Below are positions 17,394 to 27,780 of a stretch of 54,291 nucleotides of DNA, piece by piece (position 1 is the stretch's first letter; the number at the start of each line of letters is the position of its first letter). The position numbers were made by a program, and so were the translations under genes. Below the pieces are notes generated by a model. That model saw only the letters and a program-made list of their open reading frames with translations. It made no database searches and had not been told where the DNA came from. This DNA is from Phycisphaerales bacterium (lineage in GTDB: Bacteria; Planctomycetota; Phycisphaerae; Phycisphaerales; UBA1924): assembly GCA_020847175.1 (NCBI GenBank), contig JADLCM010000013.1:1-54291 (forward strand), in the 5' to 3' direction.

Positions 17394-17422
17394 TTGACAG
17401 TAGGCGGTGGATCGCAGAAATT
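17394..17422 (+). promoter_or_regulatory. Possible promoter of the act-cox operon
   Basis: TTGACA (17394-17399), a 17-base spacer, and a weak GAAATT at 17417-17422. The -35 box is perfect, the -10 box poor. It lies about 95 bases upstream of actA. A 6-bp stem (GCCGTT/AACGGC, 17372-17390) is next to it. Confidence 0.3.
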
Positions 17423-17516
17423 GTTGCCCCACAGTAACAGTTCCGGCGCGGCTCGGACTGATCGCGAGTGCAGAGCCCTTGAGAACCCGACGGGGTTCTG
17501 GGAAGGAGACAGGCGG

Positions 17517-18200
17517 GTGCTGTTTCCCAAATGGACGAATGCGCTGCCCACCGTTCTTGCGGCGGCAGGGATGGGCGGCGCGGTGACCACCGTGGGTGTG
17601 GTCTGGTATTACTTCACGCCCAAGTTCTGGGAAGCGGGCTACATGCCCGACCAGCCAGGGGCGGGATTCAATCACCAGATACACGCGGGCAAGTTGGGCA
17701 TTGACTGCAGGTACTGCCACACCAAGGTGGAAGAGTCACCCGAGGCCAACGTACCCAACGTGGCGACGTGCTACGGCTGCCACGCCGAAACGCTGCTGGA
17801 CTCGACGCTCCCCGCGGAGCAGAAGGTCGGGTTCGTGCGTGAGGCATGGAAGAACGACGCATCGATCGAATGGCGCCGCATTCACAAGCTGCCGGACTAC
17901 GTGCGCAACTTCCCGCATCACGTGCACGTGAAGGCGGGGGTGAGCTGCTATTCGTGCCACGGCCAGATCATGGGCATGCCGGAGGTGTTCCAGTCGCAGC
18001 CGCTGAGCATGGGCTGGTGCCTGGAGTGCCATCGCAACCCTGCGCCGGCACTCGTGCCGCCTGATCACGTCACGCAGCTGGTGTGGGTGGAACAGGAACT
18101 GAAGGAGCGCGCGAAGGGCGGCGGCAGCGTGGACGGCAAGGCGCTGCTCGAATCGATTCGGCGTGCTCCGCCGGAGAACTGCGGCGCGTGCCATCACTGA
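17517..18200 (+). CDS. actA: ACIII pentaheme cytochrome c subunit ActA
   Basis: Pentaheme subunit of Alternative Complex III, the quinol:cytochrome c/oxidase oxidoreductase that replaces bc1. It moves electrons along five hemes to the monoheme cytochrome or the oxidase. The 227-residue protein has an N-terminal anchor (LPTVLAAAGMGGAVTTVGVV) and five heme sites: CRYCH (64-68), CYGCH (85-89), CYSCH (144-148), CLECH (168-172) and CGACH (222-226). The GTG at 17517 is led by AAGGAG at 8 bases and gives the expected short N-terminus; longer in-frame extensions are not plausible. It opens the operon, 56 bases before actB. Confidence 0.95.
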   Translation: MLFPKWTNALPTVLAAAGMGGAVTTVGVVWYYFTPKFWEAGYMPDQPGAGFNHQIHAGKLGIDCRYCHTKVEESPEANVPNVATCYGCHAETLLDSTLPAEQKVGFVREAWKNDASIEWRRIHKLPDYVRNFPHHVHVKAGVSCYSCHGQIMGMPEVFQSQPLSMGWCLECHRNPAPALVPPDHVTQLVWVEQELKERAKGGGSVDGKALLESIRRAPPENCGACHH

Positions 18201-18256
18201 TCGAACCCCGGGGATGAGCGCCGACCGAAGGCCGGCGAGCAGGATCGAGACCAGAC

Positions 18257-21200
18257 ATGGGCCATCAAGATCGTTGTCCAAGCAAGCGGAAGAGCACGCC
18301 CGAGGCGAGGCGAGCGCTGTCGCGCGTGGGGGGCACGGGCGCCCCGGCGTGGCGCAGCCTTGACGAGGTCGCCGACAGCGCCGACTTCCGCGATTTTGTT
18401 GAACGCGAGTTCCCCGCCGGGGCGAGCGAGCTGCTGGACGGCTCCCGTCGCGAGTTCATCAAGGTGATGGGCGCGGGGATGGCATTGGCAGGAGCCATGA
18501 CCATCCCGGGGTGCCGACGCCCGGACCACAAGATTCTGAGCTACGCCAAGAACGTGCCCGAGGACATCGTGCCCGGCCGGCCCCTGTTCTACGCGACGAG
18601 CATGCCCTTGCCCGGGGGCGGGGCCGAGGGCTTGGTGATCGAGACGCACGAGGGTCGCCCCACCAAGGTTGAGGGCAACCCGAAGCACCCGAACAACCGG
18701 GGCAAGAGCAGCCTCTTCGCGCAGGCGATGATCCTCGGGATGTATGACCCGGATCGGACGAAGCACCCGGTGTTTCACCAGCCCGGAGCCGACCCCAAGA
18801 TCGCGACCTGGGACGACTTCATCATCTGGTGGGGACAGGAGCGCCTCAGCGAGTCGCTGGATGAATCGAAGGGCGCGGGGCTGGCGATTCTCGCGGACAA
18901 GATCGCGAGCCCGACCCGAGATTTCCTCCGAGACCGTCTGCGCCAGCGCTGGCCCCAGATGATGTGGCTCGCCTTCGACGCAGCCGACAACGAGGCGGCG
19001 CGTGAGGCGACGATCAAGGCCCTGGGTGCGCCGCATCACGAGGTGCTGTCGCTCGCGCACGCATCGACGATCGTCTCGTTCGACCGGGACTTCCTGAACT
19101 CATCGTGCCACCACGAGCCGGGCGCGATGACCCATGTGCGAGACTTCGCCTCGACCCGCCGGCCCATGCACGCGGGCGAGCCCATGAGCCGCCTGTACGT
19201 GGTGGAGAGCGGCTTCTCGCTCGCGGGCGCACAGGCGGACCACCGGCTCGCGGCGCCGCCTTCCCGCGTGACGGCGGCGCTGGTGATGCTGGCGCGGGCG
19301 GTGCTTGCGCGCGTGGGCGGCAATGCCGAACTCGCGGCGGCGCTCAGCGCCGTCAATGTTGACGGCGCCGGTGTCGACACCACGTTCATCGACGTCGCGG
19401 CGGAAGACCTCGTCGCCAGCAGGGGCGCCGGGGCGGTGCTTGTGGGGGCGTCACAGCCCGAAGCAGCCCATCTCCTGGGCATCGCACTCAACAAGGCGCT
19501 GGGCAATGTGGGCGCGACAATCCACTATGTCGCGATGCCGGTGGGGTCTGATGAGGCATCGTCCAGCGCGACGAACATCCGGGCCCTGGCCGCGGCGATC
19601 GACGCGGGAAGCATCCACACGCTCGTGTGCCTGAACACGAACCCCGTGTACGCGGCCCCGGCTGATCTCGGATTCGGTGAGAAGTTCAAGCGCGTGCGCC
19701 GCACGATCACCCTGAGCGTCGAGAGCACCGAGACCGGTTTCGAGTCGTTGTGGTGGCTGAACGGGGCGCACACTCTGGAGAGCTGGGGAGACACCCGCTC
19801 GATCGACGGCACCGTGGCGCCGACGCAGCCGATGATCGCACCCCTGTACGAGCCCGCGCTGAGTTCCATCGAGTTCGCGGCCCTGCTGCTCGGCGACGCG
19901 GCGTACGCCGGTGCGATGAGAGCCGGCCAGACGCAGGCGATGCCCACGGGCTATGCGTGCGTCCGTGATGCCTGGCAGAAGACCGGACTCATCGCGGGCG
20001 CGTTTGAGAAGGGGTGGCGCAGCGCCCTGCACGACGGCGTCGTCAGCGGGGCACGCATGGCCCCGCGCACCGCGGCGGACGGGGCCGGCGCGGCCGCGGC
20101 GGCGGCGGGCGCCCTTGCGAACCTGACGATTCCCGCCGCGCCCAGCGACCGCTCGCTCGAAGTGACCTTCAACACGGGCATGGTGAGTGATGGTCGCTTC
20201 GCGAACAATCCCTGGTTGCAGGAGTCGCCGCAGTTCGGCACTCGCGCCACCTGGGACAACCCTGCGCTCATGAGCCCGGCCACTGCGAAGACGCTGGGGC
20301 TGATGCCGCAGTCGTACCTGGTGCGTGAACCCAAGGCGCGGGTCGCGAACATCACCCTGGGAGGGCGCAGCGTCGAGATGGCGGTGTGGATCCTGCCCGG
20401 CATGGCCGACCACACGATCCAGCTCACCCTGGGGTACGGGCGGACGCAGTGCGGCCTTGTCGGCGAGAACGTGGGCTGGAACGCCGGGCAGATCCGGCGC
20501 GGGCTCGCGCACGCTGACCAGGGCGCCTCGGTCACCAAGACATCTCGCCGGCATTTCGTCGCCAGCACCCAGAACCACTGGAGTCTCGAAGGCCGCACGG
20601 CGATTGTCCGCCAGATCGATCGGACGTACTTTGACAAGTACGCCGCGAAGCCGGTGGAGATGAAGAAGGATGAGATCTACGGCACCTTCACCTCGAAGCT
20701 GAATCTCGGGGAGAAGTTGGGCGAGCTCAGCCACACGCCCCCGAATGTTTCGGCGTACGACAACCCCTACAACGCCGGGCCGGGCGACCCCGACCCGGCG
20801 AAGAAGGTGAAGGATCGGCTGGGACGCGACACGGCGCCCGAGTACTCGATCGGACCCCAGTGGGGCATGTCGATCGACCAATCGACCTGCACGGGGTGCG
20901 GCACGTGCATCGTGGCCTGCCAGTCGGAGAACAACATTCCGACCGTGGGCAAGAAGGAAGTGGCCAAGGGCCGCGAGATGCACTGGATCCGCGTGGATCG
21001 CTACATGACGGGCTCCGACCCGTTCAAGCCCGAGGAGATGCTGCACCAGCCGGTGGCGTGCGTGCAGTGCGAGAACGCGCCGTGTGAGACCGTCTGCCCT
21101 GTCACGGCGACGGTCCATGACCGCGAGGGCCTCAACATCATGGCCTACAACCGGTGCATCGGCACCCGGTACTGCTCGAACAACTGCCCCTACAAGGTGC

Positions 21201-21850
21201 GCCGGTTCAACTTCTTCGACTTCGGCCAGGTCAAGTTCAACGGGCCCATCGTGGGTGGAGAGATCTTCGGCCCCTTGGCCAAGCGCAATCCCAACCTTAT
21301 CCCGCCGCGCCTGCGGGCGCGGGTGGACGAGGTGTCGCGGATGCAGAAGAACCCGGACGTCACGATCCGGGGACGCGGCGTGATGGAGAAGTGCAACTAC
21401 TGCCTGCAGCGCATCAACGCGGCCCGGATGGAGACCAAGGTCAAAGACCTCAAGGGCGTGCCCGACGGTTTCTTCCAGACCGCCTGCCAGCAGGCATGCC
21501 CGAGCGGCTCGATCGTCTTCGGCGACCTGCTGGACGAGAAGAGCCTCGTGCGTGCGGCGCGGGAGAATCACCGATCCTACCTGCTGCTCGGATACCTGAA
21601 CACACGCCCGCGCACCACGCACATGCTCCGGGTGCGCAACCCGAACCCCAAGCTTCGCGCACCCGTGGACCCGCTCGCGGGACACCACGGGGGCGGGCAT
21701 GGCGACGAGCATGGGCACGAGCCTGCCCCGGGCGGCGGGCAAGGGGCAGAGCACGGCGTCGGGCACGGGTTTGTTGACCCGCGCAGACGCCGCGAGGACC
21801 GGGGGTACGCGATGAGTCTGCCGATTCTTGACTCGGGGGTGCGGGCATGA
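18257..21850 (+). CDS. actB: ACIII iron-sulfur subunit ActB (fused molybdopterin-like and Fe-S)
   Basis: The large peripheral ACIII subunit, 1197 residues, joining a molybdopterin-oxidoreductase-like B1 part (without bound cofactor in the family) to an FeS B2 part. A Tat-like stretch [10 protein letters not shown] followed by a hydrophobic run ending in GC lies near residue 70. Cys groups for three [4Fe-4S] and one [3Fe-4S] type cluster follow in order: [11 protein letters not shown] (about 877), [14 protein letters not shown] (about 935), [12 protein letters not shown] (about 966), and CNYCLQRI with [10 protein letters not shown] (about 1045 and 1076). The C-terminus is His/Gly-rich with GHGDEHGHE, unusual beside the rest. 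Its stop overlaps actC (ATGA at 21847). A long reading frame on the other strand is a GC artefact. Confidence 0.95.
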   Translation: MGHQDRCPSKRKSTPEARRALSRVGGTGAPAWRSLDEVADSADFRDFVEREFPAGASELLDGSRREFIKVMGAGMALAGAMTIPGCRRPDHKILSYAKNVPEDIVPGRPLFYATSMPLPGGGAEGLVIETHEGRPTKVEGNPKHPNNRGKSSLFAQAMILGMYDPDRTKHPVFHQPGADPKIATWDDFIIWWGQERLSESLDESKGAGLAILADKIASPTRDFLRDRLRQRWPQMMWLAFDAADNEAAREATIKALGAPHHEVLSLAHASTIVSFDRDFLNSSCHHEPGAMTHVRDFASTRRPMHAGEPMSRLYVVESGFSLAGAQADHRLAAPPSRVTAALVMLARAVLARVGGNAELAAALSAVNVDGAGVDTTFIDVAAEDLVASRGAGAVLVGASQPEAAHLLGIALNKALGNVGATIHYVAMPVGSDEASSSATNIRALAAAIDAGSIHTLVCLNTNPVYAAPADLGFGEKFKRVRRTITLSVESTETGFESLWWLNGAHTLESWGDTRSIDGTVAPTQPMIAPLYEPALSSIEFAALLLGDAAYAGAMRAGQTQAMPTGYACVRDAWQKTGLIAGAFEKGWRSALHDGVVSGARMAPRTAADGAGAAAAAAGALANLTIPAAPSDRSLEVTFNTGMVSDGRFANNPWLQESPQFGTRATWDNPALMSPATAKTLGLMPQSYLVREPKARVANITLGGRSVEMAVWILPGMADHTIQLTLGYGRTQCGLVGENVGWNAGQIRRGLAHADQGASVTKTSRRHFVASTQNHWSLEGRTAIVRQIDRTYFDKYAAKPVEMKKDEIYGTFTSKLNLGEKLGELSHTPPNVSAYDNPYNAGPGDPDPAKKVKDRLGRDTAPEYSIGPQWGMSIDQSTCTGCGTCIVACQSENNIPTVGKKEVAKGREMHWIRVDRYMTGSDPFKPEEMLHQPVACVQCENAPCETVCPVTATVHDREGLNIMAYNRCIGTRYCSNNCPYKVRRFNFFDFGQVKFNGPIVGGEIFGPLAKRNPNLIPPRLRARVDEVSRMQKNPDVTIRGRGVMEKCNYCLQRINAARMETKVKDLKGVPDGFFQTACQQACPSGSIVFGDLLDEKSLVRAARENHRSYLLLGYLNTRPRTTHMLRVRNPNPKLRAPVDPLAGHHGGGHGDEHGHEPAPGGGQGAEHGVGHGFVDPRRRREDRGYAMSLPILDSGVRA

Positions 21851-23487
21851 GCGCCACCAACCCGGACCGGATCATCTCTGAGCGGCTGGCAGGGATCGTG
21901 AGCGGCGCGCCGGCCCGCGACCCGCGGGACGACGGCTCGCTCAACGACGACCCGGCGGTACGCCCGCCGCTGGTCCTCAACAACCGTTCGTTCGGCGAGG
22001 TGACCGACATCATCTGCGGGTATGCCGAGCACACCCCCGGCAAGTGGTGGCTGCCGATGTTCCTGCTCGCGGCGAGCGTGGCGGGCATCGGCGTGACGAT
22101 GATCCTCTACCTGATCATCACGGGCGTCGGCGTCTGGGGCCTGAACAACCAGATCAACTGGGCGTGGGACATCACCAACTTCGTGTTCTGGATCGGTATC
22201 GGTCACGCCGGGACGCTGATCTCCGCGATCTTGTGCATCTTCAAGCAGAAGTGGCGCACCGCGGTCAACCGTTCGGCAGAGGCGATGACGATCTTCGCCG
22301 TGATCTGCGCGGGCATCTTCCCGGCGATCCACGTGGGGCGGATCTGGTTCATCTGGATGGTCTTCCCCATCCCGAACTACAACTCGATCTGGCCGAACTT
22401 CCGATCGCCGCTGCTGTGGGACGTGTTCGCCGTGAGCACCTACGCCACGGTCTCCGTGCTGTTCTGGTACATGGGCATGATCCCGGACCTCGCAAGCCTG
22501 CGCGATCGCGCGGACCGGCGCCTGCGCCGGGCCGTGGCGGCGGGAGCGAAGAAGCGGCTGCCCGATCTCATCCGGGCCTATGTCTTCGGGCTGCTCTCGA
22601 TGGGCTGGCGGTTCTCGAGCCGCCACTGGCACAGGTACGAGGTGGCTTACCTGATCCTGGCTGGCGTTTCAACCCCTCTCGTGCTCAGCGTGCACTCGAT
22701 CGTGTCGTTCGACTTCGCCACGAGCGTGGTGCCCGGCTGGCACACGACGATCTTCCCCCCCTATTTCGTGGCGGGCGCGATTTTCGGCGGCTTCGCCATG
22801 GTTCTGCTGCTGCTGATCCCGGCGCGTGAGCTCTTCTCGAACTTCAAGGACTTCCTGACGCTGCGCCACCTCGAGAACATGGCCAAGATCATTCTCGTCA
22901 CGGGCATGATGGTCGGCTTCGCCTACTCGATGGAGTTCTTCATCGCCTGGTACAGCGGCAACGAGTATGAGCGGGACGCCTTCCTCTTCAATCGCGTCAC
23001 GCCCATCTGGTTGAGCGACCGGGGCGCTCCGTACTGGTGGGCGTACTGGACGATGATCACGTGCAACGTGCTGAGCCCGCAGGTCTTCTGGTTCAAGAAG
23101 ATGCGGCGCGATCCGCGCGCCATCTGGGTCGTCGCCCTGCTCGTCACCATCGGCATGTGGTTTGAACGATTCGTCATCATCGTCACAAGCCTCCACCGCG
23201 CCTGGCTGCCCGGCGAATGGCACATGTTCTTCCCCACGCCCGTGGACATGCTCACCTTCGCGGGCACGTGCGGCATTTTCCTCACGCTCTTCCTGCTCTT
23301 CCTCCGGTTCCTGCCCGTCTTCGCGATGGCGGAGGTCAAGGCTGTGCTTCCCCAGGCCAGCCCCCACGGGCACGATGACCACGATCACGACGATCACGGT
23401 CATGCAGATCACGGGCACGGAGCCGCGCATGGTTCCGGCGCACACCCGGGCGGGCACGGGCCCAGCCATGAGAAGGAGGCGCATTGA
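21847..23487 (+). CDS. actC: ACIII membrane subunit ActC (NrfD-like)
   Basis: Quinol-binding NrfD-type integral membrane subunit of ACIII, 546 residues, with about ten hydrophobic helices, for instance [17 protein letters not shown] and [16 protein letters not shown], and the conserved [12 protein letters not shown] helix. Family members are 450-480 residues; the extra length is a C-terminal tail rich in His and Asp ([18 protein letters not shown]) after the last helix. Such a tail could bind metal ions. The start codon overlaps the actB stop by 4 bases, so the two are translationally coupled. Confidence 0.95.
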   Translation: MSATNPDRIISERLAGIVSGAPARDPRDDGSLNDDPAVRPPLVLNNRSFGEVTDIICGYAEHTPGKWWLPMFLLAASVAGIGVTMILYLIITGVGVWGLNNQINWAWDITNFVFWIGIGHAGTLISAILCIFKQKWRTAVNRSAEAMTIFAVICAGIFPAIHVGRIWFIWMVFPIPNYNSIWPNFRSPLLWDVFAVSTYATVSVLFWYMGMIPDLASLRDRADRRLRRAVAAGAKKRLPDLIRAYVFGLLSMGWRFSSRHWHRYEVAYLILAGVSTPLVLSVHSIVSFDFATSVVPGWHTTIFPPYFVAGAIFGGFAMVLLLLIPARELFSNFKDFLTLRHLENMAKIILVTGMMVGFAYSMEFFIAWYSGNEYERDAFLFNRVTPIWLSDRGAPYWWAYWTMITCNVLSPQVFWFKKMRRDPRAIWVVALLVTIGMWFERFVIIVTSLHRAWLPGEWHMFFPTPVDMLTFAGTCGIFLTLFLLFLRFLPVFAMAEVKAVLPQASPHGHDDHDHDDHGHADHGHGAAHGSGAHPGGHGPSHEKEAH

Positions 23488-23489
23488 CC

Positions 23490-24110
23490 ATGGCCTTCGC
23501 TGACTATTTCCCCCTCCCCCAGAAGTGGATTCCGCGGGGGCTCCGCTCCAAGCCCTGCCGGCATTTCATGCCGGACGGATCGCCCATGTACGGAGTCGTG
23601 GCGGAGTATGACACCGCCGCGTCGGTCTACCACGCCGCTGAAAAGGTCCGCGATGCGGGCTTCAAGGCGTGGGACATGCACTCGCCCTTCCCCATGCACG
23701 GGGTGGAAGACGCGATGGGCTTCGAGCGCACCAAGCTGCCTCTGATGGTCGGCGTGGTGGCGCTCTCGGGCGCTGCGGCGGGGTACCTGATGCAGTGGTG
23801 GATTACTGCGGTTGATTTTCCGGTTACGGTGCAGGGCAAACCCCCCGGCGCGTGGGAACCCTTCATCCCGATCACCTTCGAGGTCGGTGTGCTGAGTTCG
23901 GCCTTCGCGGCGCTCTTCGGCATGCTCGCCATGAACGGCCTCCCCCGCTTCCACCACCCTCTCTTCAAGAGCGAGCGATTCCTCGCATCCAGCGACGACA
24001 AGTTCTTCATCGCGATCGAAGCCCACGACGAGAAGTTCAACCCCGAAGGCGTACGCCGGCTGCTGGAGTCCACCGGCGCCTCGCGCGTGGACTTGGTCGG
24101 GGCCGAATGA
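23490..24110 (+). CDS. actD: ACIII membrane subunit ActD (DUF3341)
   Basis: ActD, 206 residues, with two transmembrane helices (LMVGVVALSGAAAGYLMQWW and ITFEVGVLSSAFAALFGML), a VVAEYDTAASVYHAAEKVRDAGFKA N-terminal domain split in my reading into YGVVAEYDT and the helix that follows, and KFFIAIEAHDEKF near the C-terminus, all typical of DUF3341. The ATG at 23490 is 10 bases after AAGGAGG; a TTG two codons earlier overlaps the actC stop and is an alternative. Confidence 0.9.
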   Translation: MAFADYFPLPQKWIPRGLRSKPCRHFMPDGSPMYGVVAEYDTAASVYHAAEKVRDAGFKAWDMHSPFPMHGVEDAMGFERTKLPLMVGVVALSGAAAGYLMQWWITAVDFPVTVQGKPPGAWEPFIPITFEVGVLSSAFAALFGMLAMNGLPRFHHPLFKSERFLASSDDKFFIAIEAHDEKFNPEGVRRLLESTGASRVDLVGAE

Positions 24111-24157
24111 CCGGAGCACCCACGGGGCGCCGACGCACCCCGAGAAGGGCCAGTGAC

Positions 24158-25066
24158 GTGACGAGAAAGACCACCATCAAGACGCGGCTGACGAGCGCGG
24201 TCCTCGCCGGGATTCTTCCCGCCATCGCCCTCGCAGCGCTCACGGGGTGCCGCGGCGAGCGTTCACGCAAGCCGCCACGCGAGCTGCTCGTCGACATGGA
24301 CGACCAGCCCCGCTGGAACCCGCAGACCAAGAGCAAGTTCTTTGCCGACGGACGCACGATGCGACAGCCGGTCACCGGGACTGTCCCCTACGGGCGCCGG
24401 GTCGCCAACCCCGATGACTACCCGGGCCAGGAATGGGCCGGATTCGTTGAGACCGAGCGCGCGAGCCTTCTGAAAGAGGGCGCGGCGGAGTTTCTGGGCC
24501 TCGCCGAGGGCGTGGACCCCGCGAAGGCGTGGGCCAACCTCGACCCCGCCATCTTTGTGGATCGAATCCCGATCGAGGTGACCCCCGCCCTGCTCGCGCG
24601 GGGGCAGGAGCGATTCAACATCTACTGCTCGGCCTGCCACGGGTATCAGGGCGAAGGGGGCGGCAAGCGCCGCAACGAGGCCACGCAGCTCGCCGAAGAG
24701 TACGGCGGCATGGTCGGACGGCGCTGGAGCACGGGCGCGGTGCCCACCTTCCACGACCCCAAGTACCAGCCCGGCGCCACCGAGAAGAACGCGGCCGGTG
24801 ACGATGTCCTGGTGCGCACCGGACGCGACGGGTACATCTTCTACGTTGCCATGCACGGCGTGCTGGGGCCCGGGCCATCGCCCGCCGACCCGCCGGTGAA
24901 CAAGATGCCCAGTTACGCGCACGCGCTCTCGGCACGGGATGCCTGGGGCATCGTCGCCTACATCCGCGCGTTGCAGTTGTCGCAGCGGGCGACGCTGGCC
25001 GATGTTCCTGACGATCAGCGCGACATCCTGCGGGCCCAGCGCCCCGGCACAGGAGGCGGCGAATGA
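24158..25066 (+). CDS. actE: ACIII monoheme cytochrome c lipoprotein ActE
   Basis: The ACIII cytochrome c subunit, 302 residues. A lipoprotein signal (MTRKTTIKTRLTSAVLAGIL, then a hydrophobic run) ends in the lipobox LTGC. The heme site is CSACH, followed by the axial-ligand loop with KMPSYA (Met) and a final AYIRALQLSQRA helix. The GTG at 24158 gives a signal peptide of normal length and has GAAGGG about 8 bases before it; the alternative ATG at 24107 overlaps the actD stop (ATGA) and adds 17 residues with RRR. Its stop overlaps actF. Confidence 0.9.
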   Translation: MTRKTTIKTRLTSAVLAGILPAIALAALTGCRGERSRKPPRELLVDMDDQPRWNPQTKSKFFADGRTMRQPVTGTVPYGRRVANPDDYPGQEWAGFVETERASLLKEGAAEFLGLAEGVDPAKAWANLDPAIFVDRIPIEVTPALLARGQERFNIYCSACHGYQGEGGGKRRNEATQLAEEYGGMVGRRWSTGAVPTFHDPKYQPGATEKNAAGDDVLVRTGRDGYIFYVAMHGVLGPGPSPADPPVNKMPSYAHALSARDAWGIVAYIRALQLSQRATLADVPDDQRDILRAQRPGTGGGE

Positions 25067-26346
25067 GCCAGATCACCGGCGAAGCCTACCAGCGACGCCT
25101 TGAACGCCTCGCCGCGCACCCCGCGATGGCGAACGACAACGTCACCCTGCCCAAGGGATCATGGACCGGAGCGGCTCGGGCGCTCATCGGCCTGGGCGTG
25201 GCGGGCCTGCTGATGACCGTCGCGGGCGCGTTCGTCTACAACGCCAAGCACGCCGTCGCGTCGTACTCGGTCGGCGTGCTGTGCGTCACCGCGATCAGCC
25301 TGGGCGCACTCTTCTGGACCATGGTCTTCCACCAGACCAATGCCGGCTGGCACGCGACCATCCGGCGCCAGCTCGAGAACATCATGATGAACCTGCCGCT
25401 CTGCGTCGGGCTCATCGCCGTGATGCTCATCGTCGAACTCGCCAGCGGCGGGCTGCTCTTCAGCTGGATGCGCCCGGAGTATGCTGACAGCCCCCTGCTC
25501 ACCGCGAAGCGGTCGTGGCTCAACGAGCCCTTCCTCGTCGTCCGGTTCTTCATCTACGCGGGCGTGTGGACGCTGCTCGCGACCAAGCTGTACCGCTTCA
25601 GCGTGGACCAGGACCGTACCGGAGATCGCTTCCTCAACAACCGGGCGCGGTTCACCAGCGCGTGGGGGCTGCTCGCCTTCGCCCTCACCACGGGGTTCTT
25701 CGCCTTCGACTTCATCATGGCGATGGACTTCCGCTTCTTCAGCACGATGTGGGGTGTGTACTACTTCGCCAGCGGCCCCTTCTCGTGCATGGCGGTGCTC
25801 CTCATCGTCACCGGCATGCTCCGCCTGCGCGGGCGCCTCACCGGCGTCGTGGGCAATGAGCACGTGCACGACATGGCCAAGCTGCTCTTCGGCATGAATG
25901 TCTTCTGGGCGTATATCGCCTTCGGACAGTACTTCCTGATCTGGTACGGAAACATCCCCGAGGAAACCGCCTGGGTCGTCTATCGCAAGCAAGGCGGGTG
26001 GGAGAACCTCGCGGCGGTGCTCGCCATCGGGCACTTCCTCATCCCCTTCCTGATCCTGCTCCTGCGGCCCGTCAAGCGTCACCCCGCTTTGGCCGCCGCC
26101 GCCGGCGCGTGGCTGCTGCTCATGCTGGTCATGGACATGTTCTGGCTGGTCCGTCCGATGGTGTACACGCCGGCGTCCGGCCTCAAGAGCCCCGGGCCCG
26201 GCGCGATGTGGGTCGACCTGGCCGCGATCGTCGGGGTCGGGTGCCTGTGGGCCGGCGTGCTGGCGCGGCGCATCGCTTCGGGGCCCCTCATCCCGCTGAA
26301 AGACCCCAGACTCCCCGAAGCCCTTGATCACCGCAACTACGTGTGA
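25063..26346 (+). CDS. actF: ACIII membrane subunit ActF
   Basis: ActF, 427 residues, an integral membrane subunit paralogous in fold to ActC/NrfD. Hydrophobic helices run through most of it: ALIGLGVAGLLMTVAGAFVY, VGLIAVMLIVELASGGLLF, WGLLAFALTTGFFAFDFI and others. The conserved FHQTNAGWHATIRRQLENI lies between helices 2 and 3, and an EHVHDMAKLLFGMNVFWAY segment precedes helix 7. The ATGA overlap with actE gives translational coupling. It closes the act gene set; a 128-base gap follows without a terminator. Confidence 0.93.
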   Translation: MSQITGEAYQRRLERLAAHPAMANDNVTLPKGSWTGAARALIGLGVAGLLMTVAGAFVYNAKHAVASYSVGVLCVTAISLGALFWTMVFHQTNAGWHATIRRQLENIMMNLPLCVGLIAVMLIVELASGGLLFSWMRPEYADSPLLTAKRSWLNEPFLVVRFFIYAGVWTLLATKLYRFSVDQDRTGDRFLNNRARFTSAWGLLAFALTTGFFAFDFIMAMDFRFFSTMWGVYYFASGPFSCMAVLLIVTGMLRLRGRLTGVVGNEHVHDMAKLLFGMNVFWAYIAFGQYFLIWYGNIPEETAWVVYRKQGGWENLAAVLAIGHFLIPFLILLLRPVKRHPALAAAAGAWLLLMLVMDMFWLVRPMVYTPASGLKSPGPGAMWVDLAAIVGVGCLWAGVLARRIASGPLIPLKDPRLPEALDHRNYV

Positions 26347-26474
26347 CACAATTCCTCGGTTTGCCGCCGTCGGCGCGCCTTCGCCCGGCCGGCTTCGATG
26401 CCCGACCGTTCCACGTTGACGCTTGAGGGTGCGTTTCTCGCCGCAGCCTGACCCGGTTCCACGGAATACCGACC

Positions 26475-26861
26475 ATGAGCCACACGCAGTTTCTGCCGGA
26501 AGAACACCACGAACCGGACTCCTGGCACCGGCACTCCGACGCTGAAGGCCGACCAATGGCGGAGCACGGCTCCCACGTCAACGTGACGGTCCTCTCGATC
26601 GCCTTCGTGGCCATGACGTTGTTCATGGTCGTGGCGGTCGCGGGGATCATCGTCTACTTCGACCGGCACACGCGCGAAGTCCGGCAGCACGCCCTGGAGA
26701 CGACGACCGAGGCCTCGGATTACTCCCTGCCGTACCGGCAGCAGGCGAAGGACCAACTCGATGGCTTCGGCTGGGCCGCGGACGGGAGCCACATCCGCAT
26801 CCCCGTTGAGGTCGCCAAACAGCAGATCGTGACCCGTTACGCGCAAGGCGGAGGACACTGA
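26475..26861 (+). CDS. Small His-rich membrane protein in the act-cox operon
   Basis: 128 residues with one transmembrane helix (SIAFVAMTLFMVVAVAGIIV, about residues 41-60). The N-terminal side has EEHHEPDSWHRHS and PMAEHGSHV, so it is rich in His; the C-terminal side is soluble, ending in RIPVEVAKQQIVTRYAQGGGH. I do not recognise the family. It lies between actF and the SCO gene, 5 bases from the latter, so it is likely an accessory subunit or assembly factor of ACIII or the oxidase. The ribosome binding site is weak (GGAATA). Confidence 0.75.
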   Translation: MSHTQFLPEEHHEPDSWHRHSDAEGRPMAEHGSHVNVTVLSIAFVAMTLFMVVAVAGIIVYFDRHTREVRQHALETTTEASDYSLPYRQQAKDQLDGFGWAADGSHIRIPVEVAKQQIVTRYAQGGGH

Positions 26862-26865
26862 GCCG

Positions 26866-27780
26866 ATGATGCACGCCCGCACCCAATCCTGGGCCTTTGC
26901 GTCCGGGGCATTCGCCCGCCTCGTGCGGGTGACGGCGGTCGGGTGCACGCTCGCGTGCGGAACCGTGCGCGGGCAGTCCATCAACACCCTTCCCGACGCG
27001 GCGGACAACGTCGAGATCGAGAACCGCCTGGGCGAGCGCGTGCCGGAGCCGCTGATGCTGCGCACCAGCGAAGGGGCGGTGGTTGATCTCGGCGACTACT
27101 TCCGGGACGGCAAGCCCGCGGTGCTCGCGCTCGTCTATTACGACTGCCCGCTGGTGTGTCCGCTCATCCTGTCCCGCATCGCCCAGGCCGTGAACGGCTC
27201 GGGGTACATGCCGGGCGAAGACTTCCGGCTCATCGTCGTGAGCTTCGACCCCACGAACACAGACGACATGGCCGCCCGTGCGCGGGCCGATGCCGCCGGC
27301 TGGTTCGAGAACAAGGCAGCGAAGGCGCTCCCAGGCTTGCTCTATCACACGGCCGGGGAGGGTGTGTCGCGGCGCCTGGCGGATGCGGTCGGCTTCAAGT
27401 TCAAGCGGCTCCCGAGCGGGGAGTACGCCCACCCGGCGGTGCTCATCGCGCTCTCGCCCGACGGAGTGGTGACCCGCTACCTCAACGCACTTGAAGAGCC
27501 CGGAGCACTTCCGCGTCAACTGAAACTGGCGCTGCTCGAAGCCAGCGACGGCATGATCGCGGATTCGATCGGCGACTTCTTCCTCCATCGGTGCTTCGTC
27601 TTTGACGCGAGCACGGGCAAGTACACGCTCTCGGCCATGCGGGTCATGCGCCTGGGGGCGCTGGGCACGATGATCGTGCTCTTCGGTTTCATCGGGTTGA
27701 TGTTCCTGCGCGAGCGCATCCGGAGGGTCCGCCGGGCCGGCCGCGCCGAAGCGCCAATTATGACGGGGTCGATGTCATGA
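26866..27780 (+). CDS. SCO1/SenC-family copper chaperone
   Basis: Delivers copper to the CuA site of cytochrome oxidase subunit II at the outer face of the membrane. In the 304-residue protein a signal or anchor segment precedes the thioredoxin fold; the Cu ligands are in YYDCPLVCPL (CxxxC at about residues 95-99) and EYAHPAV (His near residue 189). A transmembrane helix (LGTMIVLFGFIGLMFL) lies near the C-terminus. It overlaps coxB by 4 bases (ATGA at 27777), so the pair is coupled. Confidence 0.92.
   Translation: MMHARTQSWAFASGAFARLVRVTAVGCTLACGTVRGQSINTLPDAADNVEIENRLGERVPEPLMLRTSEGAVVDLGDYFRDGKPAVLALVYYDCPLVCPLILSRIAQAVNGSGYMPGEDFRLIVVSFDPTNTDDMAARARADAAGWFENKAAKALPGLLYHTAGEGVSRRLADAVGFKFKRLPSGEYAHPAVLIALSPDGVVTRYLNALEEPGALPRQLKLALLEASDGMIADSIGDFFLHRCFVFDASTGKYTLSAMRVMRLGALGTMIVLFGFIGLMFLRERIRRVRRAGRAEAPIMTGSMS

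Noticed and set aside
19451..21766. A 771-codon open frame on the minus strand opposite actB.
   Set aside because: GC-rich third positions in actB keep the antisense frame open. The plus strand has unambiguous ActB motifs; the antisense text has no domain and no ribosome binding site.
25159..26556. Long antisense frame opposite actF.
   Set aside because: A shadow rich in Arg, Glu and Gln with no motif; actF is certain.
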